A stretch of 64,000 bases of DNA from the NCBI RefSeq assembly GCF_010093535.1, contig NW_022985208.1, positions 188,953 through 252,952 of the forward strand, given 5' to 3'. Every line of letters begins with the position of its first letter. The first letter of the stretch is position 1. The position numbers and the translations under genes are program-made. A model generated the notes under the pieces. The model was not told the origin of the DNA, made no database searches, and was given only the letters and a program-made list of their open reading frames with translations. Source of the stretch: Lindgomyces ingoldianus. Lineage: Eukaryota > Ascomycota > Dothideomycetes > Pleosporales > Lindgomycetaceae. Below, one piece after another: positions 11,322 through 23,460 of this stretch.

Positions 11322-13523
11322 ATGGCTGTTCATATTCCCTTCCTTTCGCGCCTCCATCTGAGGCAGTACTTTGCTCTCATGCTTTCAATCATTCTCATAG
11401 CCCTAGAAAGCCTAATCTCGATAATTACCCTCGCATTACCAACACCAATTATTACCTTCTGCTACCGCATCACGCGACGTCTCTTCAACTACCTCTCCTC
11501 TCCGTCGTCGCGCCGCTCGCGTCAAAAGAAGAAAGGCGTCTGGTCGTCAATAGCCAACGCCTCTGACTTCACGGAGTTGTGCGAACTATATGGGTACTAT
11601 ACGGAAGAACACATAGTGCAGACAGGCGATGGCTATCTCCTGGGTTTGCACAGACTAGGCTGGCGGAGAGGCGAGGAAGATATTAGAGTCAACGTAGGAG
11701 ATCGGAAGGGTGGCCTTAAGAAGAAGGTCGTATATCTGCACCACGGCTTGCTTATGAATAGCGAGGTTTGGGTATGTTTGACAGAGAGCCAGAGGTGTTT
11801 ACCATTCGAGCTTGTCGAACGAGGTTACGATGTTTGGGCAAGTCACACCCCTTTCAGCTCTTTCGAATCCTTGTGTAGCATTGTTGCGGGTTCCTGCGTC
11901 AACGTTACTCACACTAACGCATGACAGCTTGGCAACAATCGAGGGAATAAGTACTCGAAGAAATGTGTTCATACCGCCCCAACATCGACTGCATTTTGGA
12001 ACTTCAGTATGGATCAATTCGCCTTCCACGATATTCCAGATTCTATCGCCTATATACTTAGCACAACGCACCAACCCTCATTATCCTACATTGGATTCTC
12101 CCAAGGAACTGCTCAAGCATTCGCCACATTGTCTATTCACCCTACGCTCAACGATAAAGTCGATGTCTTCATTGCGCTCGCTCCAGCAATGTCCCCGAAA
12201 GGCCTGACCTCAACCATTGTCGATTCTTTTGTAAAGGCTTCTCCTGATGTGCTATTTCTTGCATTTGGTCGGCGCGCTATCCTAGGATCGGCCACAATGT
12301 GGGAGGCAATCTTATACCCTCCTATATTTGTTCGCCTCATTGATACCTCCTTGAAATTTCTTTTTGGATGGACGAGCAAAAATATCACGCCTCATCAAAA
12401 GCTCGCCTCGTACCCGCATCTGTATTCATTCACATCTACGAAGAGCGTCGTCCACTGGTTCCAGATCATACGAAATGGAGTCTTCCAGATGTACGATGAC
12501 GAAGCGCCCAATCCGATCACTTCTAATCGCGCCAAATACTACAAAGTGGCCAAATTCCCCACTAAAAACATCAAAACGCCAATTGTCCTTGTATACGGTG
12601 GTTCAGACAGTCTAGTAGATATCGACGTTATGCTGAAGGAGCTACCTCGCCACACAATAGCCAAGGAGATTCCCCACTACGAACATCTGGACTTCCTTTG
12701 GGCATCTTCAGTTCATGAACTTGTTTTTCCTCACGTCTTTGAGGCATTGGATGAATATGCTGGAACGGATGGCATGGGATTCGAGCCTCGAAAAGAGAAG
12801 CGCTTCAGATCCCCGGGGCGATACCGCGGTCTCCTTCCCGAGTCAGGCTCATTGCCTGGACCGGAAGGTGATGACGCTGGTGACGAAAGTTCTTCAAGTC
12901 CCGCAGTATTAAGAGCGAAGAAAGTCAGCCAGAACACGCGTCGAATATCCTTCTCAGACAAGCCAGATATGTTCAATCCAGAGCCGCAGACACCAGCATC
13001 GCAAACATCGAAGATACCTCATCTAGCCTCAACATACGCCTCTGGCGTTTCCGAACGCCAACACTCGCCGACTCATTCTACCACCTTTCCTCCACCGGGG
13101 GCGAAGGACCTGACCGACACGGTAGCCAACTCCCTAGCAGGATCAGTGGACATCTCCCAGATCACAGCGCAGTCATCAACGTCCCGGCCAGAAGGCTGGT
13201 GGAGCTCCGACGAAGTTGCAGGCACAGGACACAGTGAGCCTAGTACCCCTGTCATACAGAAAAGTCCTAGTCGCCTGAGCATTGACAGTCAGCGCAGCGG
13301 GAGAAGCGGAAAGTTGAGCGTCTTCGGCGAACGAGGGATCAGTCTGGGTGTTGGTAGGGCTGTTAGCGGGATGAGTGGTGGCTTGGGAAAAGGCGAGGGA
13401 AGTGGCACTGGGAAGCAGAGTGAGAGGTTGGATTCGGATGGCGGGGATGGCAGGAAGAAGAAGAAGAAGGGGCGGAGGAAAGCAGGGGTTGGGATGGGAA
13501 TAGAGAAGGTTGAAGGAAGTTGA
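11322..13523 (+). CDS. Sterol-esterase/triacylglycerol-lipase-like alpha/beta hydrolase (Tgl1/Yeh type)
   Basis: Members of this family hydrolyse steryl esters or triacylglycerols at lipid droplets or membranes. Two exons, 11322-11837 and 11928-13523, give 703 aa; 11322 is the first in-frame ATG. A long hydrophobic segment lies at about residues 17-50. Then come the lipase-associated region (YTEEHIVQTGDGYLLGLHR), HHGLLMNSEVW, GYDVW joined to LGNNRGNKYSKK, and the nucleophile elbow GFSQG with Ser230. The probable acid lies in GGSDSLVD and the base in HYEHLDF. The last ~270 residues are Ser/Gly-rich, probably disordered, and end in a Lys/Arg run. The intron starts with GCAAGT rather than GT: a GC-AG intron supported by restored homology and a CTAAC branch site. 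The substrate cannot be told. Confidence 0.88.
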
Positions 13524-14582
13524 CTACATATGGCTTTTAGTTGAGACTTATTGATCTATTTCGAATGTGGTAGGAGAGATAGGGTGTCCCTGGAGATTTG
13601 GATAGACTTCAAGATTTGCGGTGATGTTAGCTGTAAGATGATATTCATCATCATCAATTGTGTGATGCATCCAACTCGAGACAACCTAAGCGCAACTTTT
13701 CTAATTCCTCTGGCTGGAAGCGCAGGTGTTTCAAGAGGAGGGTTGCTAACATCTCGAGACAACCATCTGCACAAGCCCATTTTAGTGCTTTAAGGTATGC
13801 TATTAGGAAAGACTACTATTTCCGGAAAGCCTACACAGCCATATCCCAAACAGGACAAGTAGTCCTTCCGTACCTGCAAGCTTCTCATGTATGTCAATCC
13901 CACCCACTAAGAACCTGAAAGCCTAATCAGGGATTCTGTCATCCGTCCAGGCTCACATTTCAACGTTGTCGCAATTTTTGAGGACAAACATTGGGTTTTG
14001 ATTTCAATAACAAAGTAAGGAGTTTGTCTCAGCCCTAGCATAGAAATGAGCAAGGAATCACTAGGTGCAGTGACGTTACGACACCAAACTTGAACAATGG
14101 GGAAACTGTAACTTTGACACTCGATAGAATCAAGAGATATCGCAATGTCCCATAACGTCAACATTATCATGCGTACGCCCACTAGAATATATGCCAGTAC
14201 ATCTGCTAAAAGCTCTTCGAGGTTTTCACATTTCTGGCTCTCAAGTATATCCATCCCGTCCAGACGATTTCGGGGACGCCTCATCACCTTTGACATTCAT
14301 CATTTTGTTGCCCGAAGTGGGAAGTTCTGAAGACACCTGTGTCCACAGTTGGAACAAGTCGACAAATTAGATCTCTCTACTAGGTCGTACTTACAGCCTG
14401 GCTAGTAGGGTCAGTGTTCAGTATGGTTCTTCTGCGGGTTAGCAATAAGAGATGCAGAAGGTACGTAAATACCCCCAGAGAATATTCGGTCGAGACGACA
14501 GCTTCTGGTGATGGCATTGGAAGGAGCGGATGTTTGAGTAGGCTTAGAAGTTCGTTGTGGAACAGAAGGAATCTGTTTGGGG
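13524..14582. other. Intergenic; one weak open frame
   Basis: About 1 kb. A 129-aa minus-strand frame with a true ATG (14296-13907) exists but resembles nothing I know, and its composition is not clearly coding. The word CTCGAGACAACC occurs twice, near 13675 and 13754. Confidence 0.4.
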
Positions 14583-14730
14583 TTACGGAGCTCTCCGACC
14601 TCCACTACCGGTTCGTATTCATGAACCACTGCTGCCTACCTACGCAACATGCTGCCTAGCTCATTCCTTTGCATATATAAACCCCTAGGTACACTTCTTT
14701 GGCAATCAACTCAGTTCCTCATGCCTCTTG
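14583..14730 (+). promoter_or_regulatory. Orphan copy of the promoter found before the Cys-rich gene at 57644
   Basis: This stretch matches 57336-57514 in order: TTACGGAGCTCTCC, ACTGCTGCCTA, TATATAAACCC, CAATCAA and CAGTTCCTCATGCCTCT. The distance from the TATA word to CAATCAA is 29 bp in both, and from there to ATGCCTCT it is 18 bp in both. Here no matching gene follows, so it looks like a duplicated promoter whose gene is lost or was never copied. Confidence 0.65.
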
Positions 14731-15931
14731 CGCCCCCAAAAGTTTCACACCATCAGTGGTAACTAGAAGAAGGAAAAAAAGAAGGAACAAGACAAGGGAG
14801 AAGAAAGTTCTTCATGCTGCAACTCTAGAGCGGTAGCCACATGGTCACCGGATGGGCCGCTTTAATTTCCTGATCTTTGGCTGCATTTCCAAACCTAGCG
14901 GCATCTAGTAAGAAATCCAATTGATAGAGGAAGTACCTCCAGGGTGCCATCCTACTTATCGTTCCACAGGAGACGACCGATTGGGCAAAGCCACGTGTGG
15001 GGTAGGCAAGGCTGAACAAACACGAGAGGAAACATTCTTCGAGTAGCATCGCGGCTGTAGGCCAACGGTAGCAATATTAGGCATCACGAAAAAAAAAGAC
15101 GGTATCCAGGCCTCCTCTATTCATATATCAAGACTCTACGCTACAGTAAAACATGCCCCGTATTCGATATACCAGCTCCAGGGGAAGCTGCGAAAGTGGC
15201 TGTAGTCAGGCTGACCAACCTCCATTGGATGGTCGGATGGGTGATGCTAGGAAGAAGAGCAGGAGGAGGGTGAGGGGGAGAAAGACAGTATTAGAGTAGG
15301 GACAGGGGTTATTGAGGGAGCTGACTAGCTATAGCTTCTAGTTGCAAGATTTTGATGTTCATTATCATCGTATCCAAGGGGTTGCAAGTGGAGCGCAGGT
15401 GCCAAGGTTAGTCATCACCACATTTTTGGCACGCCTCCCTGATAGAGCTCTAACCTCAGGCTATGCATTTAGAATGCCTCCTCCTTCATATTCTAGCGCT
15501 TCCCAGAACAAGTTTATGTAGGACCCCCCCTCGTAAGTGCTAGCGCACTGGCCGACAAGCCCTATTCTAGATTCCACCACATACACATGCCGCACAACAT
15601 GGACCTCTGTGGTGCGTACGGTATACTCGCGAACGCTCGAAACCAGGCGAGTCTCACGGCGCTGATGGCCCCCACCCACAGGGGATGTTCAAGATGCACC
15701 TTTTTGCTCAGATATACGCAATGTATTATCCAGCAATCGCTATCTGGCTTTATCGTGTCTGGGATGCACATGAAATGAGATGAGGGGATGGAGATAGGGA
15801 TACAAGATCCTATGAAACATCATAGTAAATTTGTGTTCCTTGGAATCTTCCCCTTGTCCAGTAAGTCGACACCAATCATCGCACAGCATGCTCCAGCGAG
15901 CACACCAACCGAAAAGCACCGTTCACTAACC
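14731..15931. other. Intergenic, no gene recognised
   Basis: About 1.2 kb downstream of the orphan promoter copy. It starts with a purine-rich stretch at about 14764-14810. No open frame resembles the Cys-rich family or any other family. Confidence 0.5.
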
Positions 15932-17420
15932 ATGGCCTCAAACCAGGTTTCGACTCCTCTAGAGTCCAGGAGAGTTTGAGAGTTATTTACCCGAAACGAT
16001 AAATTCGTCCACTACATTCCAAGCCATCAAAGAATGGATCGGAGACTGAATCTCAGACTACACTCATCCAAGCTGTTACCGACTTACAACTACAGACATA
16101 CCACGATAACTCAAACGTATTTTTAAAACTATTTAATTGTTATATCGTGCTTTACGAGGACGATGAGTCGCAGGGGTACGCTTGCTGGAGCCATTTTTGG
16201 GGCTCTGCGACGGATATCTCCAAGACCGCGAGGAGAACCCCAGTTTCATTTCCGTGCTACATCCCTAATGAATTTTTCCCGAAGTCCTTCGGGGACGTGG
16301 TCGAGATTTGCCGCCGCCCGTATATCCATTTTCTATGGATTGACTCACTCTGCATCATTCAATACCCTGAGAGGACTGGAAAGAGCAAGGGGCGGAGATG
16401 GACAATATATATACGAACGCATTCCTCACAATTGTGTTAATATTGGTAGTATACATCTCAGAAGGCTGTTTCTCGGATAGATGCCAACTTTCTTGTCAAA
16501 CAAGTTCCCTTCGACGACGACGTCTACGTTTACAACAAACTAGTAAAGTTACCTTCTGTTGCGTTTGCTAAAAGGTCAACCTCCCAGCTAGCACAGCAGA
16601 AGGATATATATAGACGGATAGCTGTACGCGACACCTTCTTTGGAAGAGTTGCTAAAGAGATACAGTTTTCCACTATTAGACAAATATTAGCCCTACCAGG
16701 AGCTGTCACTATCGCTAAGGATGTTATACTTTTGCGCCAAAGAAATGGCATAGAAGCGCGCGTCCATGAGAAGTAGCGAGAGTGGTTGTAGGGTTACCAA
16801 CCAACTTCGATTAGAATCATCTTTGTATGATTCACAAATCAAGCCCCAGTAGCGCAAATAGTAGAAGCATATTCGCATCGCCAATTGACCTTCGAGAAGG
16901 ACCGACTCCTGGATGTCGCCGCTATTAGCTAGTGTATGCAAGAGGAAAGCGTGATTGATCGATTCCTAGCGGCCCCCTAGGGGCACACTTTCCAATTCGA
17001 TCTACTATGGCAGTGCGCGTTCCGTTCGGCACGCATACGAATGTACGGTGTCTAGCCACAGTCTCCTAACGTAGTCATGGGCATCCACCCAGGCTCCACA
17101 ACTCTACCTACCCTGGATGGAAATTCAATACACTGTTGTAAAGATTGAAGTGGTAAATATAAAATCTATTACCTCAGGGAACTGCTTGAGTTACGGTATT
17201 ATCAGCGTATGGGTAACGCCACCGACCGTACTCTAACGTTCAACAGATTGGATTACCGGGATGATCTGATATAAGATGTACGCTTTCCTGTGGAGAAACC
17301 CTCCCTTGGAGTAAACCTCCCTTAGAGTCTAGCGCAACTATTGGAAAGGTCTGGATCTGATTCCCAGGACATGCACACGGATATTGGAGTGGAAGAGAGT
17401 AGGGGTGGTTTGTGGTGTTT
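15932..17420 (+). pseudogene. HET-domain (heterokaryon incompatibility type) protein, decayed
   Basis: HET proteins act in fungal allorecognition and cell death. Fragments of one such protein can be followed in order on the plus strand. Near 16022 a stretch reads FQAIKEWIGD with a stop after it. At 16170-16360 the HET core is clear: YACWSHFWGSATDISKT, then FGDVVEICRRPYIHFLWIDS and LCIIQ. After about 16370 the matching residues (DWKEQGAEMDNIYTNAFLTI) continue in another frame. At 16850-17010 there is YSHRQLTFEKDRLLDVAAIS and later FQFDLLWQC, both with stops nearby, and a SWAS-like block follows near 17085. Stops and frame changes throughout show that it is not functional. The ends are approximate. 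Confidence 0.8.
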
Positions 17421-17787
17421 ATGGTAGCTGCATTTGATCTTTAGTTCAGCCTAGGGATGTGACAGTTAAGATCTGGGACAATTTTTGAGCATACCCTATC
17501 CCCCCTAATTCATGGAAATTCAACAAGGTCAGCTACCAAAGGCTATGTTAGAATTGAGCAGGAAAGACCTGGCTTGGGTGGAGTGATAGGATGTTGAAGT
17601 GAAGCCTCGCCTTCGGTACCAAAGATCAGGGAAATGTGGGGTAAAGCTTAAAGAACCAAGGAGCCAACCAGCCGCATCATAAATCTTTACTCGGGTTGAG
17701 ACGATGAATTCAAAACTAGGCTCTGAGAATATCTGGAAGAGTTCTTTCCCATACACTAAGAGACCATTCCCTCCCACTATTCTAGCC
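17421..17787. other. Short intergenic stretch
   Basis: About 370 bp between the HET relic and the hydratase relic. No gene or repeat was seen. Confidence 0.5.
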
Positions 17788-18724
17788 ATGACCCCAGCAA
17801 CCATCGACCTCCCAGCAACAAAACAACTTTCCTGGACAATCCACACCACATACAATGTCCAACAGATAATATCCTATAACCTCGCCCTGGGCGCCCGGCT
17901 CCCACCTCTCCTTAACTTTCGAAGGTTACCCAGACTTCCACGCTCTCCCCACATATGGGGCCGTTCATGGTATCGCAGTCATGGGTCTTGTACATCGCGC
18001 TATGGCAGACTTCCTCCCAAATTTTCAAGGCCACAATCACGTCCATGGAGAGAATTTCTTAGAGCTAAAAAAAGCGTATCCGATTCCGAATGGCCGAGAG
18101 GAAATTAAGTTGGAAACGACGGCAAAAGTGGTTGATATCGTGGATCGGAGGAGCGGGGTGTTAGTCTTTGTAGATATCGAGACTGTCGAGGAGGGAACTA
18201 TAGATGTCCTTTGCGTGAACCAATGGGGGGGTTTTGTAATGAAAGTTCCAACAGCTGGAGCTAATACAACCCCGATCCAACGTGGGCCCAGAACAACGTT
18301 GTATCCAACTCTGACCCGGGCTCCAGATAAAATCACTGCGCATAAAACGTCTCCGGAGCAAGCAGCACTCTACCGCGCCGCATCAGGCTATCTGAATCCT
18401 CTGCACATTGACCCCGAGACGGCAAAAGCGGCAGGGTTTCCGGCCCCCATTTTGACGGGAACTTGTCCGCTTGGGATGGGAGTCCGGCATGTCGTTGATG
18501 CGTTTGCTGGTGGTGACGGACGGAGGTTTAAAAGCGTGAAGTGTCGACTAAGTAAGCCTATTTATGGGGCGTTGGGTCAGGTGGTGAGGACAGAGATGTG
18601 GAGAGAGGAAGGAGGAAGGAGGATCTTGTATAGACAAGTTGTGAGGAATGGGGAGAGGGAAAAGATTGTTATTGGGATGGCAGCGGTGGACTTGTGGGAG
18701 GAAGGAGGTGCGGTGAAACCATAG
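17788..18724 (+). pseudogene. MaoC-type enoyl-CoA hydratase 2 (Fox2/MFE-2 C-terminal type), broken
   Basis: The intact enzyme hydrates 2-enoyl-CoA in peroxisomal beta-oxidation. The start ATG at 17788 gives TTYNVQQIISYNLALGA in one frame. From about 17897 the homology continues one base out of frame as SHLSLTFEGYPDFHALPTYG and runs to 18724. The second half has the hot-dog hydratase signature, but it reads SGYLNPLHIDPE where active enzymes have G-D-x-N-P-L-H; the catalytic Asp codon is now TAT. No GT...AG intron fits between the two frames. A frameshift plus a lost catalytic Asp argues for a pseudogene. An assembly error could explain the frameshift but not the substitution. Confidence 0.8.
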
Positions 18725-19474
18725 CTGGACAGGGAAGTTGGAATAGAACGCTGTATCTGAACAGATTTATATGGAGGAATAAGGACATTACCTCTGAATC
18801 TCGGCCTGCTAGTATTCACTCTTAGTTTAAAGCATTTGGAGGAGGGCGACATTGCCACCTCCTACCAGCCAATGTTCAAACGCGGTCCTGTTCCGCAACA
18901 AATAAGTTATTATATTCTCATAGAGGGAGCTGCATTGCATGAAATATGCAACATGCATAGCGCACTCCAATGCAAAGCTGTAGTCTTCCAGGGAGCACGT
19001 GCTATGAAAGAAGTAATGTACGGTGGACTGAGGGTCTGAGGGGCTATGTGATTTATGTAGGACGCCAAGCCTAAGGTTGATTGGGCAGCCCATTGTAAGA
19101 CCTTCCGACTTAACAAAACAAAATGGGTTGCAGTAATAGGCATGGCACTTGCAAAGGCGCTCACTCTTAAATAGGTTGCGGTGTGAGACACAAGCCCTAC
19201 AGACAAGAACGCTAATAGTTATCAGAGCTAAGCAATCCCATCACTGTAGCAGGAGCAACATCGATAGCAATCAGCTTTTTGTTAAAGTAGCTAGATCCAC
19301 CAGCAAATCTGAAGTAAAGTAAATATATACAAGTCGAAGAGTCACCCCTCACTTCCTCTCAACCAAGTTTCAACCCATCAGGGCCCATTAACAGGACAGC
19401 CAATTCACCCCGGTCCATTTTGGAATCCAAACGATGTCCGAGACGACAAGTCCCGAGTCGGACTAGCGAATAGT
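18725..19474. other. Intergenic between convergent genes
   Basis: About 750 bp. It should contain the 3' UTRs of the hydratase relic (+) and the pectate lyase (-). Short open frames on both strands have no family resemblance. Confidence 0.5.
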
Positions 19475-20872
19475 CTAGCAAGTAGTCGTATCGGCATCAG
19501 TGTAGATACATGCATCACTGATGCCGGTGCTAATCTCCGTTGGCTCATCACCTGTATCATTACCTTCGAATTCGGTACAGATAGCCTTAGTGTTGGAGAC
19601 ACAGCTGTTAGTAATGGTAGCCGTGTCGCCGTAGTTGGAGTTGATGCCGACAAGCAGCTTTCCAGAGTCTGCAACAACGTTGTCGACAATAACATGGCGT
19701 TCGTACATCGTATCGCAGTTTCCGCATGAGCGGTAGAGTTTGCCAAAGTCGGAGACATAGAAGCCGGAGATCTAAATATATTAGCATAAATTATCTCTAG
19801 GGATTGAGTTGGGGTATTGTACCGAAACGGTGCCACCGCCGTTGTGTTGGATGACTTTGTCTTCCGCTCCCTTAGCTCCACCTCCAATGACATAAGAGAC
19901 GCCAGATGTTTGTTTAATGGTAAGAGCATCCTCGCACACAGCTTCCCACCAGACGTTTTCGATAGTGCAAGCGCCCATGCAGTGGACGCCCTCGGACTGA
20001 TCAGCACCAATAATGACGTTCTTAAGTGTTCCACCTTCTTCAACTTGGAAAACTGCATCAGAGTCACCACCTTCAGATTGTCCAGAACAGGCAGTACCAC
20101 GATCGAAGCGAACCATTTTCCCATCGAAGGTGCCTGAGACCTTCATGGGCTCGCTGAGAGAGCTAGATCCGGCGGCTTCTGGGAAGGTTGTAGTGGCGGC
20201 GCCGCTTGCGGGAACGAAGGTAGATGCAGCCGTAGAAGGATTTACAGAGGCAGTTACAGATGCAGCCTTGGTAGCCTTTGAGGATTTTGCGGACTTGGTT
20301 TTTGCGGATTTGGTCTTGGTCTTGGTCGTGGACTCTGCGGCAGCGGCAATGTTGCCTTCAACCGAAGATGGGAAAGCGAATGAGACTGACGGTACTCCAG
20401 AGACTTCGGTGGGAAGAGCAGTTGGGATGCCAGCAGATGGAGGTGTTGGAAGCCCGCCCGTAGCTGCTGGCCCGGATGGGAATCCAGGACTATCAGTGCC
20501 ATTTGCGGGAGGTAAAGGCCTGCCAGTCGGGCGAGAACCGCCAGACGGGAAGCCTGGGAAACCGGAAGGAAAGCCAGACGGCAGATCAGAGTTGAAGCCG
20601 CCGAATGGACTTCCAGTCTCCTGAGCTTCTATACTTCCCGTGGGAGCCGGGCCCGAGAACTCAGGATGACCGCTCCTAGTACCATTCCTCCCTCCAGGAC
20701 CGCCACCATGTGGGCCTCCTGAGGGGCCAGCAGCGCCTGAAGGGAAGTTGGATGGCACGCCGGTGCCATGGGGTTGACCACTGTGGTGGTGGTGACGTTG
20801 AGGGGATGCATCGACTGCAGAGAAGATAACTGCCATGGTGGCGAAAGTAGAGAGTGCGGTGTTGAAATGCAT
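19475..20872 (-). CDS. Secreted pectate lyase, polysaccharide lyase family 3
   Basis: The enzyme cleaves polygalacturonate by beta-elimination outside the cell. Two exons, 20872-19823 and 19771-19475, are joined across a 51-bp GTACAA...TTTAG intron, giving 448 aa. The ATG at 20872 starts a signal peptide ([22 protein letters not shown]). Residues ~25-185 are Gly/Pro/Ser-rich with [14 protein letters not shown] repeats, then a Lys/Ser/Thr linker ([14 protein letters not shown]). The catalytic domain covers about 250-448: [47 protein letters not shown], then across the splice [13 protein letters not shown]. These blocks are diagnostic of PL3. A linker this long is unusual; most PL3 enzymes are about 220-260 aa. 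A role in plant tissue attack or litter decay fits. Confidence 0.9.
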
Positions 20873-21670
20873 CGTGTTGTGAAGACGGCGTTCAAAAGTT
20901 CTGCACAGCAAAAGAAGGACAAAAAAAGTAAAAGACTGTGACTAGCACAAGTGCTGGAAAGGTGCACAGAACGAAGGAAGGAAGGAAGGATTTGTGGTGA
21001 GGGTGAAGAAATATCAGGTATGGAAAGAAAACCATCTTATAGATATCGGAATCTCGCATGTCTTCGAGAATGGGGGAGAAGACCACTGACTGACAAGGGT
21101 TACGTATACTCACCCATGAATATGAATATCAAACAAGCAAGTGTCGTGAGTGGAGAAGGGACCTACAAAACATTAGGCTAGGTCTTCGGTCAGGTTGTAA
21201 ATTCTCCGCCTACAGTGAGCTTACAGTCACGCTACACATTCGCCATCTGATTGTTCTGAAGCCTCGTGTTTCAAGACTCACAATGTTCCGTTCCTTGGTC
21301 CTCGCTAAGGAGATCGACACCGGGGTTAACAATCTATGAGAGGAGGCGAAACGTTTCAAACCCGGGCTAGAATCTTGGCACCAACGTTGGGAGAAAATGA
21401 AGGGCTAAGAGAGGAGGCATAGCTGACGTGATAAGATGTTTGGTAAGAATTGGTGGCGGGTTTCACCCGTTTCCCGAGGATTCGCTTTCGGAAAAATGTC
21501 TCATTCGTTGGAGGTTCTTCCGAAGCGGAGCTTTAGGAGTGCGGAAGTGCCGGGATGTGGGTCACCAAGGCAAAGACATTATTGTATCATCTAGAGATTT
21601 TTTTGTATGTTTCTTGGGTAGATTGGCAAGTAAAACGACTCGCAACGGTGGTCGCACAGTCAATTAATCG
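20873..21670. other. Intergenic, no gene seen
   Basis: About 800 bp. It holds the pectate lyase promoter and the 3' flank of the P450 gene. A small GGAAGGAAGGAAGG run occurs near 20975-20990. Confidence 0.5.
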
Positions 21671-23460
21671 TTATGCCCTCAAGTCACGGATCTTTACCAT
21701 TACTACCGATTTCTCCCACACCATGAATGCTTGCTTGTACTTCATCTCACCTTCCGGGTTCCATAGCGGCGCCCCATCAACACTCACAACATCAAAGTTC
21801 CAAAGTAGGCGCGCAATCATGATGCGCATTTCCATGTAGGCCAAACTGCATACTATTAACATTGGACTCAGGGAGGACCCACACGATGAAAATGGACAAA
21901 ACATGTCTTACTTTTTTCCGATACAATTCCTCGGCCCCAGTGAGAATGGTTGCATCGCCTTCTTCACATCAGAGTCATATGCCGGATCAATCCATCGTTC
22001 TGGAATGAAGGCATCTGGGTCACGGAAATGGAGGGCATTGTGTGACGATGCCCACGCACCAACCGAAACAGTTACACCGCCAGGAACCCAGTGGCCGTCG
22101 ATGAAATCTCCACTTGGAGGCACCACGCGAGGTGGGCCGGCTGGAACTGGAGGGTGAACGCGAAGGACCTCTTCGATGCAAGCGTTTAGATACGGAAGGT
22201 TTAGAACGGCGTTGAAGGTGATGGACTCTTCATTCGCGAAAGCTGATCGAATCTCATCCGCGAGCCTTGCGTAACACTGTGGGTTCCAGATCAGTCGAGC
22301 CATAAGTCCTGATAGGGCGGTTGCAGTAGTCTCGCTGCCGGCAATGCTGAGGAAAGATTAGAGAAGTCAAAATTGTAGCTCTCATAGGGGTTTGTACATG
22401 AAGAGACCTGAATTCGCAATGATCTCATCATGCTTCATATCAAACTTCTCCGCTTGCTTCAATATGTACCAGATGAAGTCTCTGTGCTCGATATGGTCCG
22501 CTTGAAGACGTTTCGTCACCTTTTCCCGGGTGTGAATGATATGATACTGGAGAGCACTTCCCATTCCTTGGAATTGATTTTGGAGAAACTTTTGTAGCCA
22601 TGTGCCAGTTCCCGCAATACGTCGAGTGCCCTGAATCAAAGCGCCGTCCTTGATAGTGTGGAAAAGATAGCTGACCCATTCTTGGTATTCGCCTGGAAAA
22701 CAAATTAGTCCATTGGAGTGGCATAGAAGTAGTTCCATCTAACCATGCTCGAGACACCCAAAGCTTTCCCCAAAACTGAGGTCGCCCATCGTGTCGAACG
22801 TGAAGTAGCAAAACCAGTCACCAATATTGATCTCCTTCTCCTCCTTAGCCAACCTCTGGAAATTGGTGACGAATTTAGTCATGTATTCCTGGACAATTGG
22901 TTCTTGTTCCATTAAGGCTTGTGTCGAGAAAGAGTGGCTTAACGCACGCCTCTGGCGGCCGTGGTCGGCATCTTCAACTGCATACTGAACAGTCGTAGTC
23001 GAGCCAACTTGAACAGGTCCAGTATGAATGGGAGACTTTAGCATGTTCGTATGCCCAGGCCGAAAACCGTAGATGTCCTGATACGCCTGTGCAGAGTTGA
23101 ATGTAAGTTCGTTGGGCCCGAGGCGGAAGACTGAGCCTATTGAAGTAAGCCCACTCCCAGTTCTTGAGGGAGCGCAGAACAGTACCATATTTCTCATGGT
23201 GCAGCTTGTTCTCAAACGCGAAGCGGCCGCGGAGAAGCGAGAGTCCAGCGGGAATTGGGGATACACAATTCCAAAAAGGCCCGGGAATCTTTGCGAGAGG
23301 ATGGAAGAAGCGCCGATAAACAATTAGGGAAATGAGATAGAAGATCCACTAGTTCGAAGATTAAAATATGAACTATAAACCATTCTAGACTACTCACAGC
23401 TGCAACTACTGCTCCGGTAAGCTGCACTCCACCATGAAGAGTTGGCACGAAATGCCCCAT
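21671..23460 (-). CDS. Cytochrome P450 monooxygenase
   Basis: A heme-thiolate monooxygenase anchored in the ER. I read six exons: 23460-23398, 23348-23186, 23136-22744, 22692-22398, 22346-21912 and 21845-21671. All introns are GT...AG and phases agree, giving 507 aa. An N-terminal helix (WIFYLISLIVYRRF) is followed by HPLAKIPGP and YGSVFRLGPNELTFNS. The I-helix reads LFIIAGSETTAT (about 303-314), the K-helix ExxR is EVLR (364-367), and the heme loop is FSLGPRNCIGKN with Cys446. The final splice was chosen because it restores GKNLAYMEMR, the usual text at this point. The overall look is of the large fungal CYP group that includes isotrichodermin C-15 hydroxylase-like enzymes, but the substrate cannot be told. 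No biosynthetic core enzyme lies nearby. Confidence 0.9.

Noticed and set aside
13907..14296. A 129-codon minus-strand frame with an ATG
   Set aside because: No family resemblance, no upstream promoter-like signal, and an uneven composition; kept only as a remark.
19405..20124. A 239-codon minus-strand frame overlapping the pectate lyase
   Set aside because: It is another frame of the same gene; the lyase frame has the PL3 motifs and splice signals.
20013..20624. A 203-codon plus-strand frame
   Set aside because: It is antisense to the repetitive arm of the pectate lyase and has no independent support.
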